A DNA stretch of 64,000 bases from Gulosibacter chungangensis (GTDB taxonomy: Bacteria > Actinomycetota > Actinomycetes > Actinomycetales > Microbacteriaceae). The stretch covers positions 1 to 64,000 of the forward strand of contig NZ_WBKB01000002.1 in NCBI RefSeq assembly GCF_008831155.1. The letters run 5' to 3'. Position numbers and translations under genes: made by a program. The stretch's first letter is position 1; the number at the start of each line of letters is the position of its first letter. Below are positions 32,529-39,309 of this stretch, piece after piece. The notes beneath the pieces were generated by a model. That model was not told the origin of the DNA. It saw only the letters and a program-made list of their open reading frames with translations, and ran no database searches.

Positions 32529-34338
32529 GGTGAGGCTTACTGCAAACACCGACCCTATGGGCCGGGTTTGGAGGAGCCGCGAGGGTCAACGAAGTAAGGG
32601 AGTCGCCCATGTGGGCGGCTCCCTTCTTCTTCGTTTGGTAGTGCTTGGCCCAGGAGGCCTGGGCGAGGTCATGCAGGCGGCCAGGCGGTGCTCCGATGGT
32701 GCTGGCGTGGTAGATCGTCTGGACGGTGAAGAGGTCTCCGAGCGGGTCTTCGAGGTCGTGGTCGATGATCTCGTCGTGGTCGATGAAGATGTGCTTGAAG
32801 ATGGCCTGGTTGAGGCGTCGGCGGACTTCGTCGCTGGCGTTCATGTACAGCTCGTAGGGGTCTTCGAGCAGGCGCAGGTTCACCTCGATGAACTCGACGG
32901 CGTCCTTGAGGGTGTCGACGGTGGTCTGGAGCTGGGCGGTGAGGCGTTCGCGCTTGGTGCCGATCTCGCGCAGCTTGGCGCGGATCTTCTCCTTGGGGAT
33001 CGTGTCGTGAACGGCGAGCTCCAGGAGGTTGCTCTCCTGTGCGTCCAGGCGGTCGAGCTGCCCTTCGAGCTGTTCCTTCAGGGCGCGTTGTGAGGCTTCC
33101 TGCTCGGCGAGAGCGTCGTCGAGGGTCTGACGCATGGCCTGGAGGAAGTCAGGGCTGAACTGGACGGTGCGGTAGTGCTCTTCGACGGCGCGTTCGATGC
33201 GGTGGACGTTGGAGTACTTGGCGTCGCAGAAGCCGTCCTGGGTGCCACGGCAGAAGAAGTACAGGTACTCCTCGCCGCTGCGGGAGATGGTGCGGCGCAC
33301 GATCATGCGGCGGATGGATCTGTCGCGCCGCCAGCAGGCGCCGCACCACAGGGTGCCCTTGAGGTAGTGGTGCACGACGCGGCGGCGCTCGCCTGCCCTG
33401 CCGCGTGAGGCCAGGAGGTCTTGCACCTGGTCGAACAGCTCCCGATCGATGAGCGGTTCGTGCCGGCCGAGGTATTCCTCGCCCTTGTACGTGACGATGC
33501 CGACGTAGTACGGGTCTTGGAGCATCTGGTGGATCTTCGAGACGGAGATGGGGCCTGCAGGGCGGCGCTGGGTGGGGCGGGTGCGCAGGCCTCGGTCGGT
33601 GAGCTCGTTCTGGATGTCCTCCAGAGTCGCCTCGCCGGCGGCGTACATCTCGAAAGCGAGCCGAACGAGGGGCGCACGCTCTTCGTCGATGGCGACAGCG
33701 CGGATCTCGCGGCCGTCGATGCGATCGATGGTGTTGATGTAGCCGATGGGCGCTTTGCCGAGCGTTCCGCCCTTTTTGGCCTTCTCACCCATCTTGTAGG
33801 CGATGTCGGCACCTTCCTCGGCGGAGCGGAACTCGTTGAACGCGGCGAGGATGCCGTGCATGAGCTGCCCGACCGGAGTCTCGTCGATCGACTCGGTGGC
33901 GGAGATGAGGGTGACGCCGCGCTTCTTCAGCTCCGCACCGACGATGGCATCGTCGAAGCGGTTCCTGGCCATGCGCGAGAGCTTGTAGATGATGACGTAG
34001 TCGACGTCCCGCTCGGTGCGGATGCGCTCCAGCATCTGCTGGAACGCCAGCCGCTTACTCATTTCCCGAGCGGAGCGGCCAGGCTCGATGTACTCGTCGA
34101 TGATCGTGATCCCGAGCTGGTCGGCCTTGCGGTAGCAGGCCTTGCGCTGCGCTGGGAGGGAGATACCTTCCGGGTCGTAGTCGGTGTTGACCTGGCTCGG
34201 TGTGGAGACGCGGAGGTAGATCACCGCCCGCTTGCCAGTCGGGATGTCGTCCACGGGCTGCCCGATGCCGACGTCGATGGTCTCGAAGCTGAGCTGGTCG
34301 GGATGCGGGATGGGTGGGGTCTCGTCGTAGAGCGTCAT
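32479..34338 (-). CDS. Large serine recombinase (integrase) whose 3' end overlaps tRNA-Pro
   Basis: 619 residues from ATG 34338, which has AAGGAG upstream on the minus strand. The resolvase domain has the catalytic serine in IYLRVSTPSQ (Ser45) and the conserved IYKLSRMARNRFD segment; the recombinase domain starts APIGYINT; a zinc-ribbon-like motif lies around WCGACWRR and FFCRGTQDGFC; a long coiled coil follows (about 420-520). This is the organisation of phage/ICE serine integrases, which catalyse directional attP x attB recombination. The last 16 or so residues (GLTGFEPATP-type) are encoded by the antisense strand of tRNA-Pro, and the preceding ones by its terminator, so the original stop codon seems lost. 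Confidence 0.9.
   Translation of the reverse strand: MTLYDETPPIPHPDQLSFETIDVGIGQPVDDIPTGKRAVIYLRVSTPSQVNTDYDPEGISLPAQRKACYRKADQLGITIIDEYIEPGRSAREMSKRLAFQQMLERIRTERDVDYVIIYKLSRMARNRFDDAIVGAELKKRGVTLISATESIDETPVGQLMHGILAAFNEFRSAEEGADIAYKMGEKAKKGGTLGKAPIGYINTIDRIDGREIRAVAIDEERAPLVRLAFEMYAAGEATLEDIQNELTDRGLRTRPTQRRPAGPISVSKIHQMLQDPYYVGIVTYKGEEYLGRHEPLIDRELFDQVQDLLASRGRAGERRRVVHHYLKGTLWCGACWRRDRSIRRMIVRRTISRSGEEYLYFFCRGTQDGFCDAKYSNVHRIERAVEEHYRTVQFSPDFLQAMRQTLDDALAEQEASQRALKEQLEGQLDRLDAQESNLLELAVHDTIPKEKIRAKLREIGTKRERLTAQLQTTVDTLKDAVEFIEVNLRLLEDPYELYMNASDEVRRRLNQAIFKHIFIDHDEIIDHDLEDPLGDLFTVQTIYHASTIGAPPGRLHDLAQASWAKHYQTKKKGAAHMGDSLTSLTLAAPPNPAHRVGVCSKPHLVGLTGFEPATPTPPV
32588..32636 (+). terminator. 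Terminator after tRNA-Pro
   Basis: A long stem: AAGGGAG-CGCCCA (32596-32610) pairs with TGGGCG-CTCCCTT (32611-32625) with one mismatch, and is extended by AACGAAG against CTTCGTT, with a T-rich 3' side. It lies 60 bases after the tRNA and also inside the recombinase coding region on the other strand. Confidence 0.8.
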
Positions 34339-34510
34339 GGACGCGGCTCCTTCTTCTCGGGCATGAGCGGTGTGGCGGGCAGCAGAGACAGCGGGAACGA
34401 TGCCTTGAGGAGCTTGTTCATAAGAGCAGCGTTGCAGGCTTGACGTATGACTCCCTGCCGATTCGCTGACGCGAAAATGCGCTCGCTTTGGTGGATATCC
34501 GGCAGGACGG

Positions 34511-34773
34511 TTTGACGGCAGTAATTGACGGCAACGGAACCCAATGTGAGGCAACGTGAACGTGTGCGAAGCGCTGTGATAACAGGGGGCGGCAAGTTCG
34601 CCAAAGTGGTACAAATCTGGCTTTTAAGCAGGGTGTCGTGGGTTCGAGCCCCACTGGGCCCTCCAAGAAATTCCGCCGTATCGACCCCCGTTCATCGGCG
34701 GTTTTTCTTTGCTTGCGTTTCTTCGCTTTCCATGGCGTAGTAGCCGTTTGACGGCAGTAGTTGACGGCAACGG
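34511..34773 (+). repeat. Two copies of a 27-bp repeat, each with paired TTGACGGCA
   Basis: Copies at 34511-34537 and 34747-34773 differ at one base. Each contains two TTGACGGCA nonamers 13 bases apart, so there are four direct nonamers in all. They flank the tRNA-Lys fragment on both sides and look like arm-type binding sites for the adjacent tyrosine integrase or its excisionase (inference). Confidence 0.7.
34616..34665 (+). other. tRNA-Lys(TTT) 3'-half: integrase attachment-site core
   Basis: The segment runs from the anticodon loop CTTTTAA (34621-34627) through a perfect T-arm (GTGGG TTCGAGC CCCAC, 34638-34654) to the acceptor 3' strand TGGGCCC, T and CCA at 34665. No matching 5' acceptor strand or D-arm precedes it, so it is not a functional tRNA. 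A 3' half of a tRNA directly beside an integrase stop codon is the usual attP arrangement of tyrosine-integrase elements. Confidence 0.8.
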
Positions 34774-35159
34774 CCTGCACTCGCCTGCTCACGCGTGCCA
34801 TTCACTGCCAGAGTTGCGACGGGTGGCGTGAGGGACGCGGCGACTCGTTCGAGCGCTTCCCGCTGGCCGGTGACGTCGCCGTGCTGGTAGAGCTCCTGCG
34901 TTGTCGTGATGTTCGAGTGCCCGAGGATGAGCTGGACGTCGCGGACCGGGACGCCGAGGTTTTTCAGGAGTGTCGCGGCGGTGTGGCGCGTGTGGTGCAC
35001 GGTGATGCGTGGCAGCCCAGCCTGGTCGCGAATCTCGTGGAAGGTGCGCACGAAGTTCTTCGGATCGACTGGCGTCCCCGCTGTGCTGAGGAAAACGAGG
35101 TCATTCGGCTCCGGTTGCCGTTCGTCACGCAAGGCGAGGAAACGGCCACGGATGGGCAA
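34692..35159 (-). pseudogene. Truncated tyrosine recombinase (integrase C-terminal fragment)
   Basis: About 155 residues with the C-terminal half of a phage-type integrase: HxxR in HHTRHTAATLLKNLG, LGHSNITTTQELYQH with the nucleophilic tyrosine, then a non-conserved tail. The N-terminal arm- and core-binding domains and the first catalytic arginine are absent; the reading frame simply starts at MPIRGRFLALRDERQ. It should be inactive. Its stop lies 26 bases from the tRNA-Lys fragment, its probable attachment core. The break at about 35160 coincides with the edge of the next gene. Confidence 0.85.
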
Positions 35160-35186
35160 CAGGAGCGGCAGGTCGCCGAGCGGTGG

Positions 35187-35528
35187 GTGCGTGCCACGGA
35201 CGAAGAGGACGCGGCGAAGAAGGTGCAGGAAGAGTTCAACCGCCCGTACGGCTACTTCGGCTCCTGGAAGGACGTGGCATCGGAAGTCGAGGTGGTCGAA
35301 GCTGAGCAGACGACGGTGATCCGACCGAACCTGCTTTCAGGGTCCGGGCCGATGCTGCTGTCGCTCAAGGACGCGGGCAAGGCGCTGGGGATTCCCTACT
35401 CGGCTGTCTACGAGTTGACGAACCGTGGGGACATTGAGCACACGAAGATCGGCAGTCGGAAGTACATCTCACGCGAGTCTCTGATGGCGTTCATCAAGGA
35501 GAACACGCATCGGGGGTACTCCGGCTGA
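35187..35528 (+). CDS. Excisionase-like HTH protein, possibly 5'-truncated
   Basis: About 113 residues from GTG 35187. Residues 1-55 (VRATDEEDAAKKVQEEF, then NRPYGYFGSWKDVASEVEVVE) form a small alpha/beta segment also seen in integrative elements. Residues 56-113 are a MerR/excisionase-type helix-turn-helix: LLSLKDAGKALGIPYSAVYEL, then TKIGSRKYISRESLMAFI. A shorter ATG start at 35352 gives the HTH part alone. It diverges from the broken integrase, and its own 5' end may be missing at the same junction. Likely role: directionality factor or regulator of the former element. Confidence 0.6.
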   Translation: MRATDEEDAAKKVQEEFNRPYGYFGSWKDVASEVEVVEAEQTTVIRPNLLSGSGPMLLSLKDAGKALGIPYSAVYELTNRGDIEHTKIGSRKYISRESLMAFIKENTHRGYSG

Positions 35529-35644
35529 GGCGGCTGGATTGGGCTCCTAGGGGCGTTTTAGGGCGGCTACTGCCGGACTGGGCTTGGCCCGGGGGAGGAC
35601 GGTATGTTCCTCGTCCCTGCCCTCCCGGAAAGGAGCCCTCCGTT

Positions 35645-36076
35645 ATGCCGAAACGCCTCCACTACCTCCGCCTTGCCGACTATGGCAAGAGCTCTATTGC
35701 GGCGAGTACCGCCATCTTCGATAACGACACGAGTATCTCCACTCGGGTCGTTTCTGTTGGTGGGCACACCTCGTCGTGCACCTTCATCTCGGGCTTCTGC
35801 ATCGACCTGGCGTATCCGATCCGGGTCATCGGGTCGACGTCGCATGCCCGGTCGCTGCACGCCGAGTTCACCATCTTCGAGGGACAGACGCGGGTGGCCT
35901 GCTGGTACAGGCCCGTCGTGAAGCGGCTGTTCTGGATGGGTTACCCGCTGGAGCTGCACTCCTGGCTGACTCCGGAGCTGGAGGAGCGGATCGAGCTGAG
36001 TCGGCGCTTCGACCCGGGCACGCTGCCGAAGACGGTGGCGCTGGAACCGAACTGCATCGCGATGTCTGCCTGCTGA
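35645..36076 (+). CDS. Hypothetical protein
   Basis: 143 residues with no domain I recognise, Cys- and aromatic-rich (SCTFISGFCIDLAYPIRV, CWYRPVVKRLFWMGYPLELH). A good GGAAAGGAG ribosome site lies upstream of ATG 35645. Its stop TGA overlaps the ATG of the next gene, so the two are one transcription unit. No signal peptide. It is an accessory gene of the island. Confidence 0.6.
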   Translation: MPKRLHYLRLADYGKSSIAASTAIFDNDTSISTRVVSVGGHTSSCTFISGFCIDLAYPIRVIGSTSHARSLHAEFTIFEGQTRVACWYRPVVKRLFWMGYPLELHSWLTPELEERIELSRRFDPGTLPKTVALEPNCIAMSAC

Positions 36077-36612
36077 TGAACGCCGAGCCATACCCGTCCT
36101 GGGACGAGAAGCTGGACCGGGCGCTGCAATCGTGGCGTGACAGTGCAGCCCATCAGGCTCGCCGTCCGATGTTCGCCGATGACCGTGCGTGTGAAGACTG
36201 CCAACGTGATCCCTACATCGTCATCGCCCAGCTCGAAGACGACTCCACAGCGCATCGGTGGCCGCACTGGATGGCGCATACGCTGCGTGAGCACCTGATC
36301 GACGTTCGAGGGGAGCTGTTCGAAGGGATCGCCCTCCGCCCCTACGGCGGAGCGACGATTGCTGACTACCTCGACGGCGCCGGGCTCCGACCGCGCCATA
36401 CGTGGGGTCAGGCGACTCGACAGGCTGTGCAGATCGTGACCGACCAGGCAGTGCTCGTCGACCTGTGGCTGCGCTACCGGATGGCAACGCTGGCACCGTG
36501 GCCGAAGCGGGTGCGACAGGCTGCTGGCCGCGAAGCATCCAGATATGCCACGTTGCATCGTGCAACAGGGAGACCGGGGTTAGTTGGAAGGCGAAGACGA
36601 GGTGATCGTTGA
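36076..36612 (+). CDS. Hypothetical protein
   Basis: 178 residues from ATG 36076, in a TGATG overlap with the upstream gene; a longer in-frame ORF start at 35776 overlaps that gene and is rejected. CEDCQRDPYIVIAQLE contains a CxxC pair; the rest is helical (WMAHTLREHLIDVRGELFEGI) with a very basic C-terminus. No known domain. It is probably translated together with its upstream partner. Confidence 0.6.
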   Translation: MNAEPYPSWDEKLDRALQSWRDSAAHQARRPMFADDRACEDCQRDPYIVIAQLEDDSTAHRWPHWMAHTLREHLIDVRGELFEGIALRPYGGATIADYLDGAGLRPRHTWGQATRQAVQIVTDQAVLVDLWLRYRMATLAPWPKRVRQAAGREASRYATLHRATGRPGLVGRRRRGDR

Positions 36613-36725
36613 GACCGGGTGTGGCAATAGCGGCTCCGTCCTGACGTTCCCAACTGAAGCAATCTGACGCGTTGGCTCCAATCCGCCGAATACTCCCGGA
36701 ATGCAGTCTCTATCGCGTGCGCGGA

Positions 36726-37406
36726 CTACTTCTTCGTTACTTCTGCGAGTTTCTGGTTGCTGACTATGTAGACGTTGCGGCTCCAGTGCCAGTCGGCGAT
36801 GAGGGCTGAGCCGTCGAACCATTCGCGGTCGCCTTCTGCGAGGTAGACGCCTGCGGCGTTGTCGGGGATGGCGTCGGCGTCGTCGACGCTGGCGATGAGG
36901 GCGAACTTGGTGCCGTTGGAGTAGTAGAGGTAGTGCTTCGCGCCGTACATGGTGTCGCAGTCCTCAGTGCTGGTCGCCTCGTTGTCCTGCCCTGCTTTGG
37001 TGATCTTGGCAACGCCTGCCGGGTCGCGTGGGATGGCGTCGATGACGGCTTCGCGTTCGAGGTCGGCGAGGAAGCCGAGGTCGGCGTCGCTGTCGAAGCT
37101 GCCGCCCGCGCAGGTACCGGTGCTGATCGGATACCCGCCGTGCTGTTCTTTGTAGGTCTTGAGTGCTGCGGCGAGGCGGTCGAGGTCGGCAACGCGCTTG
37201 GCGTCGCCGCGAGGCAGATCCTTCTCCTCTTCCTGCTTTTCGGCGGTCTGGGAGGTGGAGTCGTTCTTCGTGGTCGTGGTCTGACCGGTGAGGCTTGGCA
37301 GGGTGAGGCGGATGAGGCCGTAGGTGATGCCGACGGTGACGGCGATGATCAGGACGGTGAAGATGATCCGGCTGCGGGTTTCTCGTTGCTGGTGGTAACT
37401 GCTCAT
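36726..37406 (-). CDS. Single-pass membrane protein with pilin-like (GspG-type) motif
   Basis: 226 residues. One transmembrane helix (about 14-37, IIFTVLIIAVTVGITYGLIRL) is followed by a Thr/Lys/Glu-rich linker and then DLDRLAAALKTYKEQHGGYP, the pattern seen after the N-terminal helix in type II pseudopilins. The extracytoplasmic domain has two Cys residues (TCAGGSF, EDCDTMYG) that could form a disulfide. No clear prepilin peptidase site is present. Its ATG overlaps the glycosyltransferase stop (ATGA), so the pair is co-expressed. Confidence 0.65.
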   Translation of the reverse strand: MSSYHQQRETRSRIIFTVLIIAVTVGITYGLIRLTLPSLTGQTTTTKNDSTSQTAEKQEEEKDLPRGDAKRVADLDRLAAALKTYKEQHGGYPISTGTCAGGSFDSDADLGFLADLEREAVIDAIPRDPAGVAKITKAGQDNEATSTEDCDTMYGAKHYLYYSNGTKFALIASVDDADAIPDNAAGVYLAEGDREWFDGSALIADWHWSRNVYIVSNQKLAEVTKK

Positions 37407-38875
37407 GCTGCTTTTTCTCCTGCTGCTACTTCGGCGGCAGCGACGCGCTTAGGTTGCTGTTTCGGCTCCACGGCGAGCTTCGGGGTCGGCTTCCACGCCA
37501 CTTCACGGATACCGGCGAGCCATTTCAGGACGGCCACGAGTGGGCCGGCGGTGTCGATGACACCGGCGAACGGCGTGACAAGGAGCACCAGGGCGTGGTC
37601 GCGGAGCTTCTGCAGACGGGTCATGCCGGTGTAGCGGAGGTTGTAGAACAGGCCCAGCTGCGTGCCCGCCATCCAGAGAGCGAGCCCAATCGTCGTGATG
37701 ATGCCGTAGACGGTCAGCTCGGGCGCGACGACGGTGATGGTGCCCTCCCGGATAGCCTCGGCGGCGAGGATGAGCAGGATGACGACGTTGGAGCCCAGCG
37801 CGAGAAGCGAGACTGGGAAGCCGAGGGCGTAGGTCAGCACGCGCAGGCGGATGATCACGTTGATGTGCCAGCGATCCTTGCGGGACAGACGCATCCAGTC
37901 CGGCTGCTGGCGGATGTGCGCGAGGGCCTGCATGGCGCCGAACACCCAGCGTTCACGCTGCTTGTAGGCGGCCTTCAGCGTGAACGGTGGCTGCTCGATC
38001 ATCTCGGTGTGATGCCACCCGAACACGTCCTTCCCGAACTTGAGATAGGCAGCGAGACCGAAGACGAGGTCTTCCGCGATGAGGGCGGAACCGTCGAGGT
38101 TGCCGATGTCCCAGCCGATCTGGTTCTCCAGATCCTGACGAACGACGAGATTCGAGCCGTGCAGGTGCATCGGCGGTGGGCTGGTCATCACGGAGTAGCA
38201 CTCGTGGCAGCCGAAGGGGCGATTCGACTCCATCGCCTTGTTCAGCAGCGTCGTCTCGTTCCAGTCCAGACCATAGGAGATCATGCCCTCCGATATCCCG
38301 ACCGGATGACGACTCAGCCGATGCACGAGACGCGCGAGGTTGTCGGGCGTGAAGACGGACTCCTCGTCATAGTGGACGACGTAGGAATCGGTCGGGTGGG
38401 CGCGGTGCTGCTCGACCATGTACTCCAGCGCGCGAGCCTTGAGACGGGTGTCCTTCGGTGTGCGGTAGTCCGTCGGCAGTAGGTACGGCGTCACTGGGAT
38501 GACGGCGTTGCGGTAGCGGGTCTGGAGTGCGGCGACCTCGTCGGCGTCCTCGGTGATGATCTCCACCCAAACGACCTTCTGCAGCACCGGATAGCGGGCG
38601 ACGCCAGCGAGAACGTTGTCGATGCCACGCTGGACGACGGAGAGCGCACCGCCCTTGGTGGTGATCTGGATCAGGAAGCGATGCGTGTTCCCCTTGCGCT
38701 TCGCGTGAGCGAGGGACGCGGTGAGCGTCCGGTTGGTGACCTTCTCACGAGAGACATGCTTGTGAGCGCTGGCCTTGATCACCATCCACCAGAAGTAGAG
38801 GTAGGTCAGGATCAGGAGCACCATCGCCCCGAACAGGAACCAGCCGACTGGTGAGAGATCCGGAACCAGAGGCAC
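37403..38875 (-). CDS. Processive family 2 glycosyltransferase, membrane-bound
   Basis: 490 residues. An N-terminal transmembrane helix (about 11-33) is followed by a cytosolic GT2 domain with the acidic motif HYDEES (170-172), the base aspartate in AEDLVFG (268-269) and QRERW (306-310), the Q-x-x-R-W signature of processive synthases (cellulose, hyaluronan, chitin type). Three or four more transmembrane helices follow. Product unknown. It starts at GTG 38875. It is encoded with a pilin-like membrane protein, suggesting surface polysaccharide synthesis coupled to an export or anchoring partner (inference). Confidence 0.8.
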   Translation of the reverse strand: MPLVPDLSPVGWFLFGAMVLLILTYLYFWWMVIKASAHKHVSREKVTNRTLTASLAHAKRKGNTHRFLIQITTKGGALSVVQRGIDNVLAGVARYPVLQKVVWVEIITEDADEVAALQTRYRNAVIPVTPYLLPTDYRTPKDTRLKARALEYMVEQHRAHPTDSYVVHYDEESVFTPDNLARLVHRLSRHPVGISEGMISYGLDWNETTLLNKAMESNRPFGCHECYSVMTSPPPMHLHGSNLVVRQDLENQIGWDIGNLDGSALIAEDLVFGLAAYLKFGKDVFGWHHTEMIEQPPFTLKAAYKQRERWVFGAMQALAHIRQQPDWMRLSRKDRWHINVIIRLRVLTYALGFPVSLLALGSNVVILLILAAEAIREGTITVVAPELTVYGIITTIGLALWMAGTQLGLFYNLRYTGMTRLQKLRDHALVLLVTPFAGVIDTAGPLVAVLKWLAGIREVAWKPTPKLAVEPKQQPKRVAAAEVAAGEKAA

Positions 38876-39309
38876 TACGCGACGGCTCCGAAATCACCCC
38901 CTCGAAAAGCGAGGGTGCAAGAAATATCTGAGATGGTGTGGTGGAAAGCCAGACGCATTACTGCTCTGGAATATAACACGAATCTATCGCCGCGACAATA
39001 CTAAAAGTGCCTCTCGTCAGGCATTTATCCGTTGCTCCGCGATATTCCTATTCCGGTAAATTGCGGATTATGAGAGAATAGACGGTAGATCGCAGCATCC
39101 CGGTCGAGCCGTCCGGCTCCCGCCTGCGACAGCACGACACCCGCCCGAGCGGCGCGGCACTGTAGCAGCGTCGGAGGTTGCGGGTACCGTGGGACACGGC
39201 ACTATGAGCACAACTTAAGACGCGCCCTCGGCGCGGAGGAGCACAACCCGATGAAGCAACACAGAGAGCCAACGCGCCCGGCACACAATGTGCCATCGAG
39301 GACGGTGAG
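38876..39309. promoter_or_regulatory. 434-bp intergenic region between glycosyltransferase and type I restriction operon
   Basis: Divergent promoter region. The part from 38930 to 39080 is clearly AT-richer than its surroundings and contains several TATxxT-like hexamers (for example around 38980 and 39040); I could not single out one promoter. A hairpin CCCTCG/CGAGGG lies at 38899-38915, in the leader of the minus-strand glycosyltransferase. No convincing gene or tRNA was seen. Confidence 0.5.

Noticed and set aside
33421-34443. 340-codon + strand frame inside the recombinase region
   Set aside because: It is antisense to the serine recombinase, whose catalytic and zinc-ribbon motifs are clear.
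34616-34665. A functional tRNA-Lys
   Set aside because: The 5' acceptor strand and D-arm are missing; only the 3' half from the anticodon loop is present.
34418-34801. 127-codon minus-strand frame containing GLEPTTP-type residues
   Set aside because: It arises from antisense reading of the tRNA-Lys fragment and the 27-bp repeats.
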